The notes under the pieces: model-generated
What the model saw: the letters and a program-made list of their open reading frames with translations, nothing else
Database searches by the model: none
What the model was told of the DNA's origin: nothing
Shown here: positions 46,105 through 53,379 of the stretch, piece after piece
Layout: each line of letters starts with the position of its first letter
How positions within the stretch are numbered: the stretch's first letter is position 1
Assembly (NCBI GenBank): GCA_946478525.1
Contig: CAMLCH010000011.1
Coordinates: 1 to 53,379, forward strand
Source of the DNA: Snodgrassella alvi_G
GTDB lineage: Bacteria > Pseudomonadota > Gammaproteobacteria > Burkholderiales > Neisseriaceae
DNA length: 53,379 nt
Reading direction: 5' to 3'
Made by a program: the position numbers and the translations under genes

Positions 46105-47984
46105 CAGAATTTTGTTCCTAAATTGATCGACCAGCGCCATTTTTCATCATGGTGGCCATAGGCAATATCAAATGCAAAAGGAGCAACCGGACTAAACCAG
46201 CGCAGTCCTAAACCTGTACCCTGATACCAGTTTGTATTACTGAATCTCTTCGATACAGAACCGGCATCATGAAATAATGCCAGAGAGAAATCTTTATAAA
46301 CTGGAATCTGATATTCTACGCTGGCGACCGCAAGAGCACGGTTAGGCAATACTGAGTCATTAAGACTTTTTAAACCAATACTATCCAGTTCGTAACCACG
46401 AACACTATTGGCACCACCAGCACGAAACATCAGATTGGTTGGAACGTTTATAGTATCGCCGGTGTGAACGTAACCAAGCTGTCCACGTAAAAGCCAGGTG
46501 CCATATTTTTTATTTTCCGGCGTATAATAATATCCAGCATTGGCCCAGATACGCTGCATAGACGCAGAAGAGGCCAGTTTCCCCAAGGTGGAACCGACTT
46601 TACCTTCAAAATAGTAGCCGTTAGCGGGACGCAATTGTGTTTCAATGTTCTGACGTTTCCATGATGCAGTGAGCATAGTGGCATAACTGTGTCCTAAATC
46701 TGGACCGTCTTCAATTTTACTGTTTTCAGTAATATATTCCAGACCCAGACGTGAATCGATACCATTACGATCACGCACATACCAAATACCACTGGTGAGG
46801 GCATGCGATTTAAGATGTTGCACGGTAGAATGGGTATAATTTAGATTAGATGTCCAGAAATGTCCGCGACTATTTCTGGGCTGACTGATTCCTAAACCAA
46901 ATGTTGTTTCATAACGGTCGGTATCCAGCAGCGTAGAACCAACAAAGCCTTTATGAAAAAGATCATAATAATCATATCCGCCACGAAAACCAGGACCATT
47001 TTTTGAATCATAACGTAAGCCAAAGGTTAGTTTTTGTTTTTTCATCTCACTGATTTTAACCAGTACAGGTACATGATCGTTTTCCATGTTATCAAAATCT
47101 GCTTGTACCACAGCGTTACTATAATGGCTGTCTTGTTCCAAAGCCTGCTGATAATCCAGCAATTTATCCAGATCATAAGGACTACCGGGAGCAAAATCGG
47201 CCATACCGGTAATAATAGATACTGGATAACGTTGCGCACCGGTAACATGGATATCACCAAAATATATTGGTTGCTTGCTGTCAACCGTTAGTGCCAGATC
47301 GGCCAGATTTTTTTTAGGGTCAATGGTGGCACGACTGCTTTTGATGGTAGCAAGTGGGTATTTTTTGCGCACAATGGCGGTCAGAACCGATGATTTACTT
47401 GCTGACCAGTTACTCTGGGTGAAAGGATCGCCAACAGGTAATACCCAGTTATCAATGGCATTTTTGTAGTAGTTAGTCAAATCATCGTCACTGGTTACAG
47501 AGCCATCTAAAGCAACATTTACATTTTCAATTTTAGTGCGTGGACCCAGAGTAATGTGAATGATATAACTATTAGCTTGTTTTTCAATGCTGACTTTAGC
47601 ATTAAAGTAACCTTCGGTTTCCAGCATGGTCTGAGTTTGTTGAGGTGCTTCTTCGGCCAGAAAACTGATTTGCTCATCATCAAGTTCTTCAACCAGTTGC
47701 TGGGTAATCAATGGTAAATGATTGATGATGAGTTTTTTCAAGGCAGAATTGTTGATATCGATATTAACTGCAACCCGCGGTGTTTTCGGAGACTGGTTTT
47801 TGGTAATATTCTGCACCTGATCACGATGAAAAAGACGATGCAAAAAGCCATTTATTTTCTGCGGAATATCCTCGGCTTGTTCGTTATCTGCTGGTATATC
47901 TAAAGCATATACTGCAAAGCAAGTGCTTTGCAGTAATAAACTTATTAGCAGCAATGATAACCGTTTATGAGTGAAATAAGCCAA
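46104..47984 (-). CDS. tamA: Translocation and assembly module subunit TamA (Omp85 family)
   Basis: Outer-membrane barrel of the TAM complex. It has 626 residues: signal peptide (about 1-28, LLLISLLLQSTCFAVYA), POTRA domains (about 70-330, for example FGDIHVTGAQRYPVSIITGM), then the 16-strand barrel with the VRGY motif (GANSVRGYELDSIG) and a C-terminal strand ending INLGTKF. The start is a TTG at 47984 preceded by AGGA at good spacing; no in-frame ATG lies upstream. It is co-transcribed with tamB, with stop and start overlapping. Confidence 0.93.
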   Translation of the reverse strand: MAYFTHKRLSLLLISLLLQSTCFAVYALDIPADNEQAEDIPQKINGFLHRLFHRDQVQNITKNQSPKTPRVAVNIDINNSALKKLIINHLPLITQQLVEELDDEQISFLAEEAPQQTQTMLETEGYFNAKVSIEKQANSYIIHITLGPRTKIENVNVALDGSVTSDDDLTNYYKNAIDNWVLPVGDPFTQSNWSASKSSVLTAIVRKKYPLATIKSSRATIDPKKNLADLALTVDSKQPIYFGDIHVTGAQRYPVSIITGMADFAPGSPYDLDKLLDYQQALEQDSHYSNAVVQADFDNMENDHVPVLVKISEMKKQKLTFGLRYDSKNGPGFRGGYDYYDLFHKGFVGSTLLDTDRYETTFGLGISQPRNSRGHFWTSNLNYTHSTVQHLKSHALTSGIWYVRDRNGIDSRLGLEYITENSKIEDGPDLGHSYATMLTASWKRQNIETQLRPANGYYFEGKVGSTLGKLASSASMQRIWANAGYYYTPENKKYGTWLLRGQLGYVHTGDTINVPTNLMFRAGGANSVRGYELDSIGLKSLNDSVLPNRALAVASVEYQIPVYKDFSLALFHDAGSVSKRFSNTNWYQGTGLGLRWFSPVAPFAFDIAYGHHDEKWRWSINLGTKF

Positions 47985-48457
47985 GATAAATCCTGTTTTC
48001 CTAAGTAGTACTTATATTCTTTGCCGTGTGTGTGGTGACTATTGTAGCGCGATAATGACGTTTAATCCTAGAGTCTGGAAATTTTACCTTAATTAAGTTT
48101 TATAGCACTATTTAACATAATTAAAATTTGCTTTGTACATCGGTTATCTCTCATTTAACGATTAGCCTACAGAAGAAAGGCAATATTCAGTAGAATTCAT
48201 GTCGGTAAATAGATACGATTAAAACTATTATGTTAACATAATATTGAAATAGAACTTCTTCTTTATATATATGATATATTTGTTGTAAGGGCGTTATCGT
48301 GCGGTAAATTTCTATAAATGTTAGCCTATTTGTATTTAATGAAATCATGCTAGCTGCTTATTTGGACGTTAACCTCACTATTTTGTAAAATATTTCTTTT
48401 TAAGCTGGTGTGTATAGATAAATACCGTCGGCAAAAGATTAAGGAATGACTGTGAGC
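47985..48457. other. Divergent promoter region tamA/kdsA
   Basis: No gene. It must hold the leftward tamAB promoter and the rightward kdsA promoter. Very AT-rich with a TATATATATGATATAT run near 48263-48281. Confidence 0.4.
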
Positions 48458-49300
48458 ATGAATATTCGTGTTGGCAACATTGATGTGGCCAACGATTTAC
48501 CCATGGTATTGTTTGGTGGGCTAAATGTACTAGAAAATCTGGATTTAACCCTGCAAACCTGTGCCCATTATGTAGAAGTAACCAATCGTTTGGGTATTCC
48601 ACTGGTATTCAAAGCGTCGTTTGACAAAGCTAATCGTTCCTCTATTCATTCTTATCGCGGTGTGGGACTGGAAGAAGGAATGAAGATTTTTGCCGCTGTT
48701 AAGCAACAATTCGGGGTGCCGGTAATTACTGATGTGCATGAGCCTTATCAAGCTGCAGCGGTAGCAGAAGTCGTTGATGTCCTGCAATTGCCGGCATTTC
48801 TGGCTCGCCAAACTGATTTGGTCATTGCGCTGGCTAAGACTGGTAAAGTGATTAATATCAAAAAGCCCCAGTTTCTCAGCCCGCAGCAAATGAAAAATAT
48901 TGTTGAAAAATTCACTGAAGCAGGTAATCAGCAGTTGATTTTGTGTGAACGTGGTAGTAATTTTGGTTATGATAATCTGGTGGTTGATATGCTAGGCTTT
49001 GGGGTAATGAAAAAAGTATGTGCCGATCTGCCGATTATTTTTGATGTCACGCATGCTTTGCAGCAACGTGAGGCCGGAGCAGCTGCTTCCGGCGGTCGGC
49101 GTAGTCAAGTAGGTGATCTAGCATTAGCGGGTATGGCGACACGCTTAGCTGGATTATTTCTGGAGGCTCATCCTGATCCTGATCATGCCCGCTGCGATGG
49201 TCCCAGTGCATTGCCTTTAGATCAGCTTGAGCCGTTTTTGCGACAGGTAAAAGCTGTAGATGATGTAGTAAAATCTATGCCAGTCTTGTCTATTCAATAA
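48458..49300 (+). CDS. kdsA: 3-deoxy-8-phosphooctulonate synthase (KDO-8-P synthase)
   Basis: Condenses phosphoenolpyruvate with arabinose 5-phosphate for the Kdo sugar of lipopolysaccharide. It has 280 residues from the ATG at 48458 (MNIRVGNIDVAND), which matches Neisserial KdsA in length. An ATG at 48446 and a GTG at 48452 are in frame; AAGGA at about 48441-48445 touches the first and fits the GTG best, so the exact start is open. Motifs: VLFGGLNVLENLDL, FKASFDKANRSSIHSYRG, PVITDVHEPYQ, NIKKPQFLSPQQM, ERGSNFGYDNLVVDM, GPSALPLDQL. It is convergent with apt across a shared terminator. Confidence 0.94.
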   Translation: MNIRVGNIDVANDLPMVLFGGLNVLENLDLTLQTCAHYVEVTNRLGIPLVFKASFDKANRSSIHSYRGVGLEEGMKIFAAVKQQFGVPVITDVHEPYQAAAVAEVVDVLQLPAFLARQTDLVIALAKTGKVINIKKPQFLSPQQMKNIVEKFTEAGNQQLILCERGSNFGYDNLVVDMLGFGVMKKVCADLPIIFDVTHALQQREAGAAASGGRRSQVGDLALAGMATRLAGLFLEAHPDPDHARCDGPSALPLDQLEPFLRQVKAVDDVVKSMPVLSIQ

Positions 49301-49315
49301 CTAGGTAAAATGACA

Positions 49316-49346
49316 AAAGCAGAGTTTATTGACTCTGCTTTAATTT
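49316..49346. terminator. Bidirectional terminator between kdsA and apt
   Basis: Perfect 10-bp stem AAAGCAGAGT (49316-49325) with ACTCTGCTTT (49332-49341), loop TTATTG, with T-rich flanks on both strands. Confidence 0.85.
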
Positions 49347-49361
49347 TAGCGGCTGAGTAGA

Positions 49362-49946
49362 TTACTCGCCAGAAGAAGTGAATTGATCCACCGAACCAGA
49401 ATTTTGGTATAAGGTAAACAGTGGCACATTTTCATCCCGAATTTTTTGCCCACCCGGTAAATCGGTAAATTCGATGATGGCAGCTGCTTCAACAACCTCA
49501 GCACCTAATTTGCGTATTAGTTTGACTCCGGCAGTCATGGTACCGCCAGTGGCAACCAGATCATCTACCAGTAAAACACGCGTTCCCGGTTTAACGGCAT
49601 CGGTGTGCATTTCGATAGTGGCGTGGCCGTATTCAAGCTCATAGCTTTCAGCGATGGTATTAAAAGGCAATTTACCTTTTTTACGAATCGGTACAAAGCC
49701 GACATTAAGCTGATAAGCCAAAGCAGCACCGATAATAAAGCCTCGTGCATCCAGTCCAGCAACCACGTCAATTTTCTGATCCATATACCGATAAACCATC
49801 AAATCTACCAGTAAACGAAAATACTGGGGGCTCTGTAAAACTGGCGTAATGTCATGAAATAATATTCCTTCCTGAGGCCAGTTAGGAATTTTGCGAATTT
49901 TTGCAGCTAACGCGTCAACACCAATGACTTCAGGGTGAGTCTGCAT
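49362..49946 (-). CDS. apt: Adenine phosphoribosyltransferase
   Basis: Purine salvage: adenine plus PRPP gives AMP. It has 194 residues. The PRPP-binding motif VLLVDDLVATGGTMTAG is plain, with the Apt-type segments ILFHDITPVLQSPQYF, GLDARGFIIGAALAYQL and FVPIRKKGKLPF (flexible hood). The C-terminus is a little longer than in E. coli (183). AAGGA precedes the ATG at 49946. It diverges from relA. Confidence 0.93.
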   Translation of the reverse strand: MQTHPEVIGVDALAAKIRKIPNWPQEGILFHDITPVLQSPQYFRLLVDLMVYRYMDQKIDVVAGLDARGFIIGAALAYQLNVGFVPIRKKGKLPFNTIAESYELEYGHATIEMHTDAVKPGTRVLLVDDLVATGGTMTAGVKLIRKLGAEVVEAAAIIEFTDLPGGQKIRDENVPLFTLYQNSGSVDQFTSSGE

Positions 49947-50052
49947 TATAAATCCTTTAAATATTAGTACTATATGCGAAAGTTATAAACGCCAGACGCG
50001 CGCTATCATCAGCATATAGAGTATGCGAAAGGTGCGCATCATAGCATTATTC

Positions 50053-50074
50053 GGCTGTTTAGACAGCCTATAAT
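50053..50074 (+). promoter_or_regulatory. Probable relA promoter -10 with an adjoining inverted repeat
   Basis: A perfect TATAAT at 50069-50074, 67 nt before the relA ATG, is directly preceded by the 6-bp inverted repeat GGCTGT-TTAG-ACAGCC (50053-50068), which occupies the -10/-35 spacer. No good -35 box is visible. The repeat could be an operator; that is inference. Confidence 0.4.
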
Positions 50075-50141
50075 AAAGCATAATACAGTGGGTTTTGTTA
50101 CAATTACATGAATAATTTACCTAAATCAACAGGTCAATGGT

Positions 50142-52352
50142 ATGGTAAGCACTCAAAATCAGGCGTCTAAAGTTTTATGTAGCCAATCAGATCCGTGGCT
50201 GGAACAATACATTGCTGCATTGCCGGAATCTGCACAGAAGATGCTGCAACACGCTTATACACTGATGAAAAACCATTATCCTAATGATGCGTGTACCTAT
50301 AGCGGAGAAAATCTTTTTTCCAATCTGTTTATTAGTGCGAAAACTGTGGCAGATATGGACCTGATGGCAGATGCGGTTGCTGCTACCATACTTTCATATA
50401 TACCTAATTTTTTGCCGGATTGGAAAATTATTGTTAAAGAGCAATGCGGTGATAGTGTGGTACAACTGGTATCGGGTTTGGATCAGGTACAGAAACTCAC
50501 CTATTTTGTCGGTGCTAATCACATGGCAACGCATGAGGAACGGCAGCAGCAAGCCGAAGCTATGCGGCAGATGTTATTAGCGATGGTATCGGATATTCGC
50601 GTGGTGCTGATCAAACTGGCCATGCGCACCCAGACAATGAATTATCTCAGTCAGGTTACTGATGAAGCCTTGCGCAAAAGTATTGCTAAAGAAACCATAG
50701 CTATTTTTGCTCCTTTGGCAAACCGATTAGGTGTATGGCAATTGAAATGGCAACTTGAAGATTTAAGCTTCCGTTATCAAAATCCTGATGAATACAAACA
50801 AATTGCGCGACTACTGGATGAAAAGCGTACCGAACGACTGGATTATATCAATCAGTTTGTAGAGACGATAAAATCACAGTTAGGGCGACTGAATATGCAC
50901 TTTGAGGTGGCAGGCAGACCGAAGCATATTTATTCCATTTACCGTAAAATGGTAAAGAAAAAGCTAGATTTTAAAGGTTTGTATGATATTCGGGCAGTAC
51001 GTATTCTGGTAGATAAAGTTGCCGACTGTTATGCGGCTCTCGGGATAGTCCATAGTTTATGGCAACCTATTCCGGGTGAGTTTGACGATTATATTGCCCA
51101 CCCTAAACCAAATGATTATCAAAGCCTGCATACTGTTGTGGTTGGGCCGGAAGATAAAGGTGTAGAAATTCAGATTCGAACCTTTGATATGCATCGCTTT
51201 GCCGAATTTGGTGTGGCAGCGCACTGGCGCTATAAAGAAGGTGGCAAAGGTAACGAAGTCTATGAGCACAAAATAGCATGGCTGCGCCAATTGCTGGAAT
51301 GGCGGGAAAACATAACAGATAGTGAAAATGAGCGGGAAGATTTATCGCGCGCCTTTCAGACTGAACTATTTAACGATACCATTTATGTCTTGTCACCGCA
51401 TGGCAAAGTATTTTCTCTGCCGGCCGGTGCCACTCCGATAGATTTTGCTTATGCTCTGCATACGGATATTGGTAACCGCTGTCGTGGAGCCAAGGTAAAC
51501 GGACAAATTGTTCCTTTATCGACGGCATTGGAAAATGGCCAACGCGTAGAAATTATTACTGCCCGTGAAGGCAGTCCTTCTGTCAATTGGTTGCATGATG
51601 GCTGGGTAAAAAGTAATAAAGCCATTAGTAAAATTCGCGCCTTTATTCGTCAGCAAAATGGCGAAACAGTGCGAGAATCTGGACGCAATGCGCTGGATAA
51701 ACAACTGGCTAAAATGCAGGCTCAGCCTAATATTCATAAACTTGCTGAAGCGCTTGGCTTTAATGGAGTGGATGAATTGTATATGGCGATGGGGCAGGGC
51801 GAGGTTTCCTGCAGACTTATACAGAAAGCTGTGGGTAACATGCTGGAGAAACCAGAACCAGCAGTGACTGAAACGCATCTGGTGAAGCAAAGTAAAATTA
51901 AAGCAAATTCCAGTGGTGTACTGGTTGATGGCGAGGATGGATTATTAACGACATTGGCTAAATGCTGTAAACCTGCTTTTGGTGATGACATTATTGGCTT
52001 TGTCACTCGAGAGCGAGGCGTATCAATTCACCGGAAAAGCTGTAAATCTTTTCAATATCTTGCTCAGATTTCCCCTGATAAAGTATTACCGGCAGCATGG
52101 ACCGCGCAATCAGCAAGTCAGATATTTGCTATTGATATCGAAATACGCGCACAGGATCGTAGCGGTCTGTTACGAGATATATCTGAAACGCTGGCGCGTA
52201 ATCACTTGAATGTCACTGCGGTACAAACCATGTCCAGAGATCTAGAGGCAAAACTACGTTTTACCGTTGAAGTGCGGCAGGTTAATGATTTACCACGTGT
52301 TATCAGTAATATAAGTGACGTTAAAGGTGTATTGTCAGTTACCCGTCTGTAG
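50142..52352 (+). CDS. relA: (p)ppGpp synthetase RelA
   Basis: Ribosome-associated alarmone synthetase of 736 residues (E. coli RelA 744). The N-terminal hydrolase-like domain lacks the HD metal motif (the region reads AATILSYIPNFLPDW where SpoT has HDxxED), so it should be hydrolase-dead. The synthetase domain has KHIYSIYRKM, and GEFDDYIAHPKPNDYQSLHT carries the acidic ExDD signature of monofunctional RelA rather than the RxKD of bifunctional Rel/SpoT. TGS follows (YVLSPHGKVFSLPAGATPIDF), then the zinc-finger Cys pair (LAKCCKPAFGDD) and the ACT domain (AQDRSGLLRDISETLARN). A SpoT-type hydrolase must be elsewhere. Confidence 0.94.
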   Translation: MVSTQNQASKVLCSQSDPWLEQYIAALPESAQKMLQHAYTLMKNHYPNDACTYSGENLFSNLFISAKTVADMDLMADAVAATILSYIPNFLPDWKIIVKEQCGDSVVQLVSGLDQVQKLTYFVGANHMATHEERQQQAEAMRQMLLAMVSDIRVVLIKLAMRTQTMNYLSQVTDEALRKSIAKETIAIFAPLANRLGVWQLKWQLEDLSFRYQNPDEYKQIARLLDEKRTERLDYINQFVETIKSQLGRLNMHFEVAGRPKHIYSIYRKMVKKKLDFKGLYDIRAVRILVDKVADCYAALGIVHSLWQPIPGEFDDYIAHPKPNDYQSLHTVVVGPEDKGVEIQIRTFDMHRFAEFGVAAHWRYKEGGKGNEVYEHKIAWLRQLLEWRENITDSENEREDLSRAFQTELFNDTIYVLSPHGKVFSLPAGATPIDFAYALHTDIGNRCRGAKVNGQIVPLSTALENGQRVEIITAREGSPSVNWLHDGWVKSNKAISKIRAFIRQQNGETVRESGRNALDKQLAKMQAQPNIHKLAEALGFNGVDELYMAMGQGEVSCRLIQKAVGNMLEKPEPAVTETHLVKQSKIKANSSGVLVDGEDGLLTTLAKCCKPAFGDDIIGFVTRERGVSIHRKSCKSFQYLAQISPDKVLPAAWTAQSASQIFAIDIEIRAQDRSGLLRDISETLARNHLNVTAVQTMSRDLEAKLRFTVEVRQVNDLPRVISNISDVKGVLSVTRL

Positions 52353-52751
52353 AATCTAGCAAGATTGGTAATAAATATCATTATTGACGAAGAAAGATAA
52401 TATTTTGACTGTTTAATCCATTTGATTGTGTATTTAAGTTTAACCGGTATTAGATTTTCAAGAGTCCAATAAATAATTGCGACAATATATCTATTGCCAA
52501 TCTTATTTATATTTAACAGCGAAATAAGCTGATTTTTCTGAAAAATCGTATCACATAATTTTTTTATAATTTAAAAAGATGAAGCGCTAGTATTCCAATA
52601 TGCAGATCAGCTTTAATAAATTATGCAAACAAATTAATTTAATAATTGATCGTGATTTAATTGAATGATAGTGATAGACAAATAAATTGGTCAGTCAGAA
52701 TATTCTATGCATGCATAAAGTTCAAATTGAATTTAAAAAGATGATATAAAG
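52353..52751. other. AT-rich intergenic region after relA
   Basis: No supported gene and no strong terminator hairpin. A weak AATCT...AGATT repeat lies just after the relA stop. Confidence 0.35.
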
Positions 52752-53117
52752 ATGAATATGTTGATGATAAAGAAATCAGTAATACCAGATTACCAAATTT
52801 TAAATTTACCAAATCCAATCCATTTTTATGAATTTTCACTATTAATGACCTGCACTGTAAGAAAAAGTGTTGAAAGAAATTATAAAATAAATGAATTAAA
52901 TGACTATCAGGATTGTCATTATCTTAGAGGTAGGCCTAATAATGTTAAAACCGCGAATTATTAAAACGAAATTATATCTTAATTTTAATATTGTTCTGAA
53001 TTTAAATAATTATCAAAAACAAATGATCTTTCATGGTTAAGTATTGAGTTTGATAGCCATACTGTTTATCGGCAAAAGATTAGACAAGTATATATAACTC
53101 AAAAAAATGAATTCTAA
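52752..53117 (+). pseudogene. Unknown gene relic, frameshifted
   Basis: An open frame from 52752 (MNMLMIKKSVIPDYQILNLP ... YQDCHYLRGRPNNVKTANY) stops at 52962-52964. The next frame then reads KLYLNFNIVLNLNNYQKQ, and the first frame resumes with NDLSWLSIEFDSHTVYRQKI and RQVYITQKNEF to a TAA at 53115-53117. Continuous peptide-like text across two frame changes suggests one damaged gene of about 120 codons. Family unknown. The first part alone could be mistaken for an intact 70-residue gene. Confidence 0.45.
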
Positions 53118-53379
53118 TAATTGAGATTATTTTAACTTGATTCTCTAAAATATATTCTTCAAACTGATTTTGATATTCAGTCGTGACCCAAAAAAATATA
53201 TATAAATCCAGATAACAAATTCAGATTTCTCTATTTGTTTATTTATTTTTTGAATAATGCAATAATCTATTTTAAATAGTTTAATAAAATTTTTATTGTT
53301 ACCCCAAAAAAGTAGATAAGTTCACAAAATCCAAAAAAAGTAGCTGACTATGCTCTATCACAATCTCCAACGTAATAAT

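Noticed and set aside
53118..53379. Possible gene start on the minus strand at the right edge
   Set aside because: Repeated CTACTTTTTT-like words produce peptide-like fragments, but no frame stays open and no family is visible.

Overview
The window reads as a chromosomal segment of an AT-rich member of the Neisseriaceae (Betaproteobacteria). The support is the gene repertoire and protein style: a DUF3460 microprotein, KdsA, TamA/TamB, RelA with the GEFDD motif, an Hda-like protein, and the pcnB-folK-deoxynucleoside kinase-panB run. A bee-gut Snodgrassella-like bacterium is my best guess from memory; no rRNA, tRNA or species marker is present to prove it. Coding regions are dense housekeeping genes, separated by AT-rich accessory gaps that hold decayed genes.

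Layout. 1-2.0 kb is a gene graveyard with the 3' end of an unknown gene and a frameshifted ankyrin-repeat gene. 2.1-11.2 kb is a leftward metabolic block: kynU, a GABA permease, gabD, gabT, a membrane-anchored thioredoxin-fold protein and a SetA/B-type sugar efflux transporter, with relics of a second transporter copy and a second gabD. 11.5-17.8 kb holds ansA, gltX, mnmA and fadD. 18.2-19.9 kb has a secreted protein of unknown function and a DpaA(YafK)-like murein enzyme. 20.0-22.2 kb is a compact leftward operon (DUF3460, O-methyltransferase, CpoB-like lipoprotein, purE). 22.4-27.9 kb carries pcnB-folK-dNK, panB, thiD and ung. 27.9-29.2 kb is a decayed gap. 29.2-36.7 kb has rep, two tandem SlyD-type prolyl isomerases, glnE, an Hda-like gene and a HAD phosphatase. 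37.0-42.1 kb is an accessory stretch (NTF2-like protein, glycerate kinase, DUF2569 protein, secreted orphan, Sel1-repeat relic). 42.1-52.4 kb has tamB-tamA, kdsA, apt and relA. The right edge has another broken gene.

How the genes fit together. GabP, GabT and GabD would import GABA and turn it into succinate, and kynureninase next door would give alanine and anthranilate from kynurenine. With asparaginase this makes the left third rich in amino-acid nitrogen catabolism. GlnE controls glutamine synthetase and RelA signals amino-acid starvation. TamAB, KdsA, the DpaA-like protein and the CpoB-like lipoprotein serve the Gram-negative envelope.

I see no intact prophage, CRISPR array, insertion sequence or complete new defence system. 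The most interesting material is the duplicated and decayed transporter/gab segment, the tandem FKBP duplication that carried its terminator with it, and several relics of ankyrin, Sel1 and secreted proteins that resemble remnants of effector-immunity loci.
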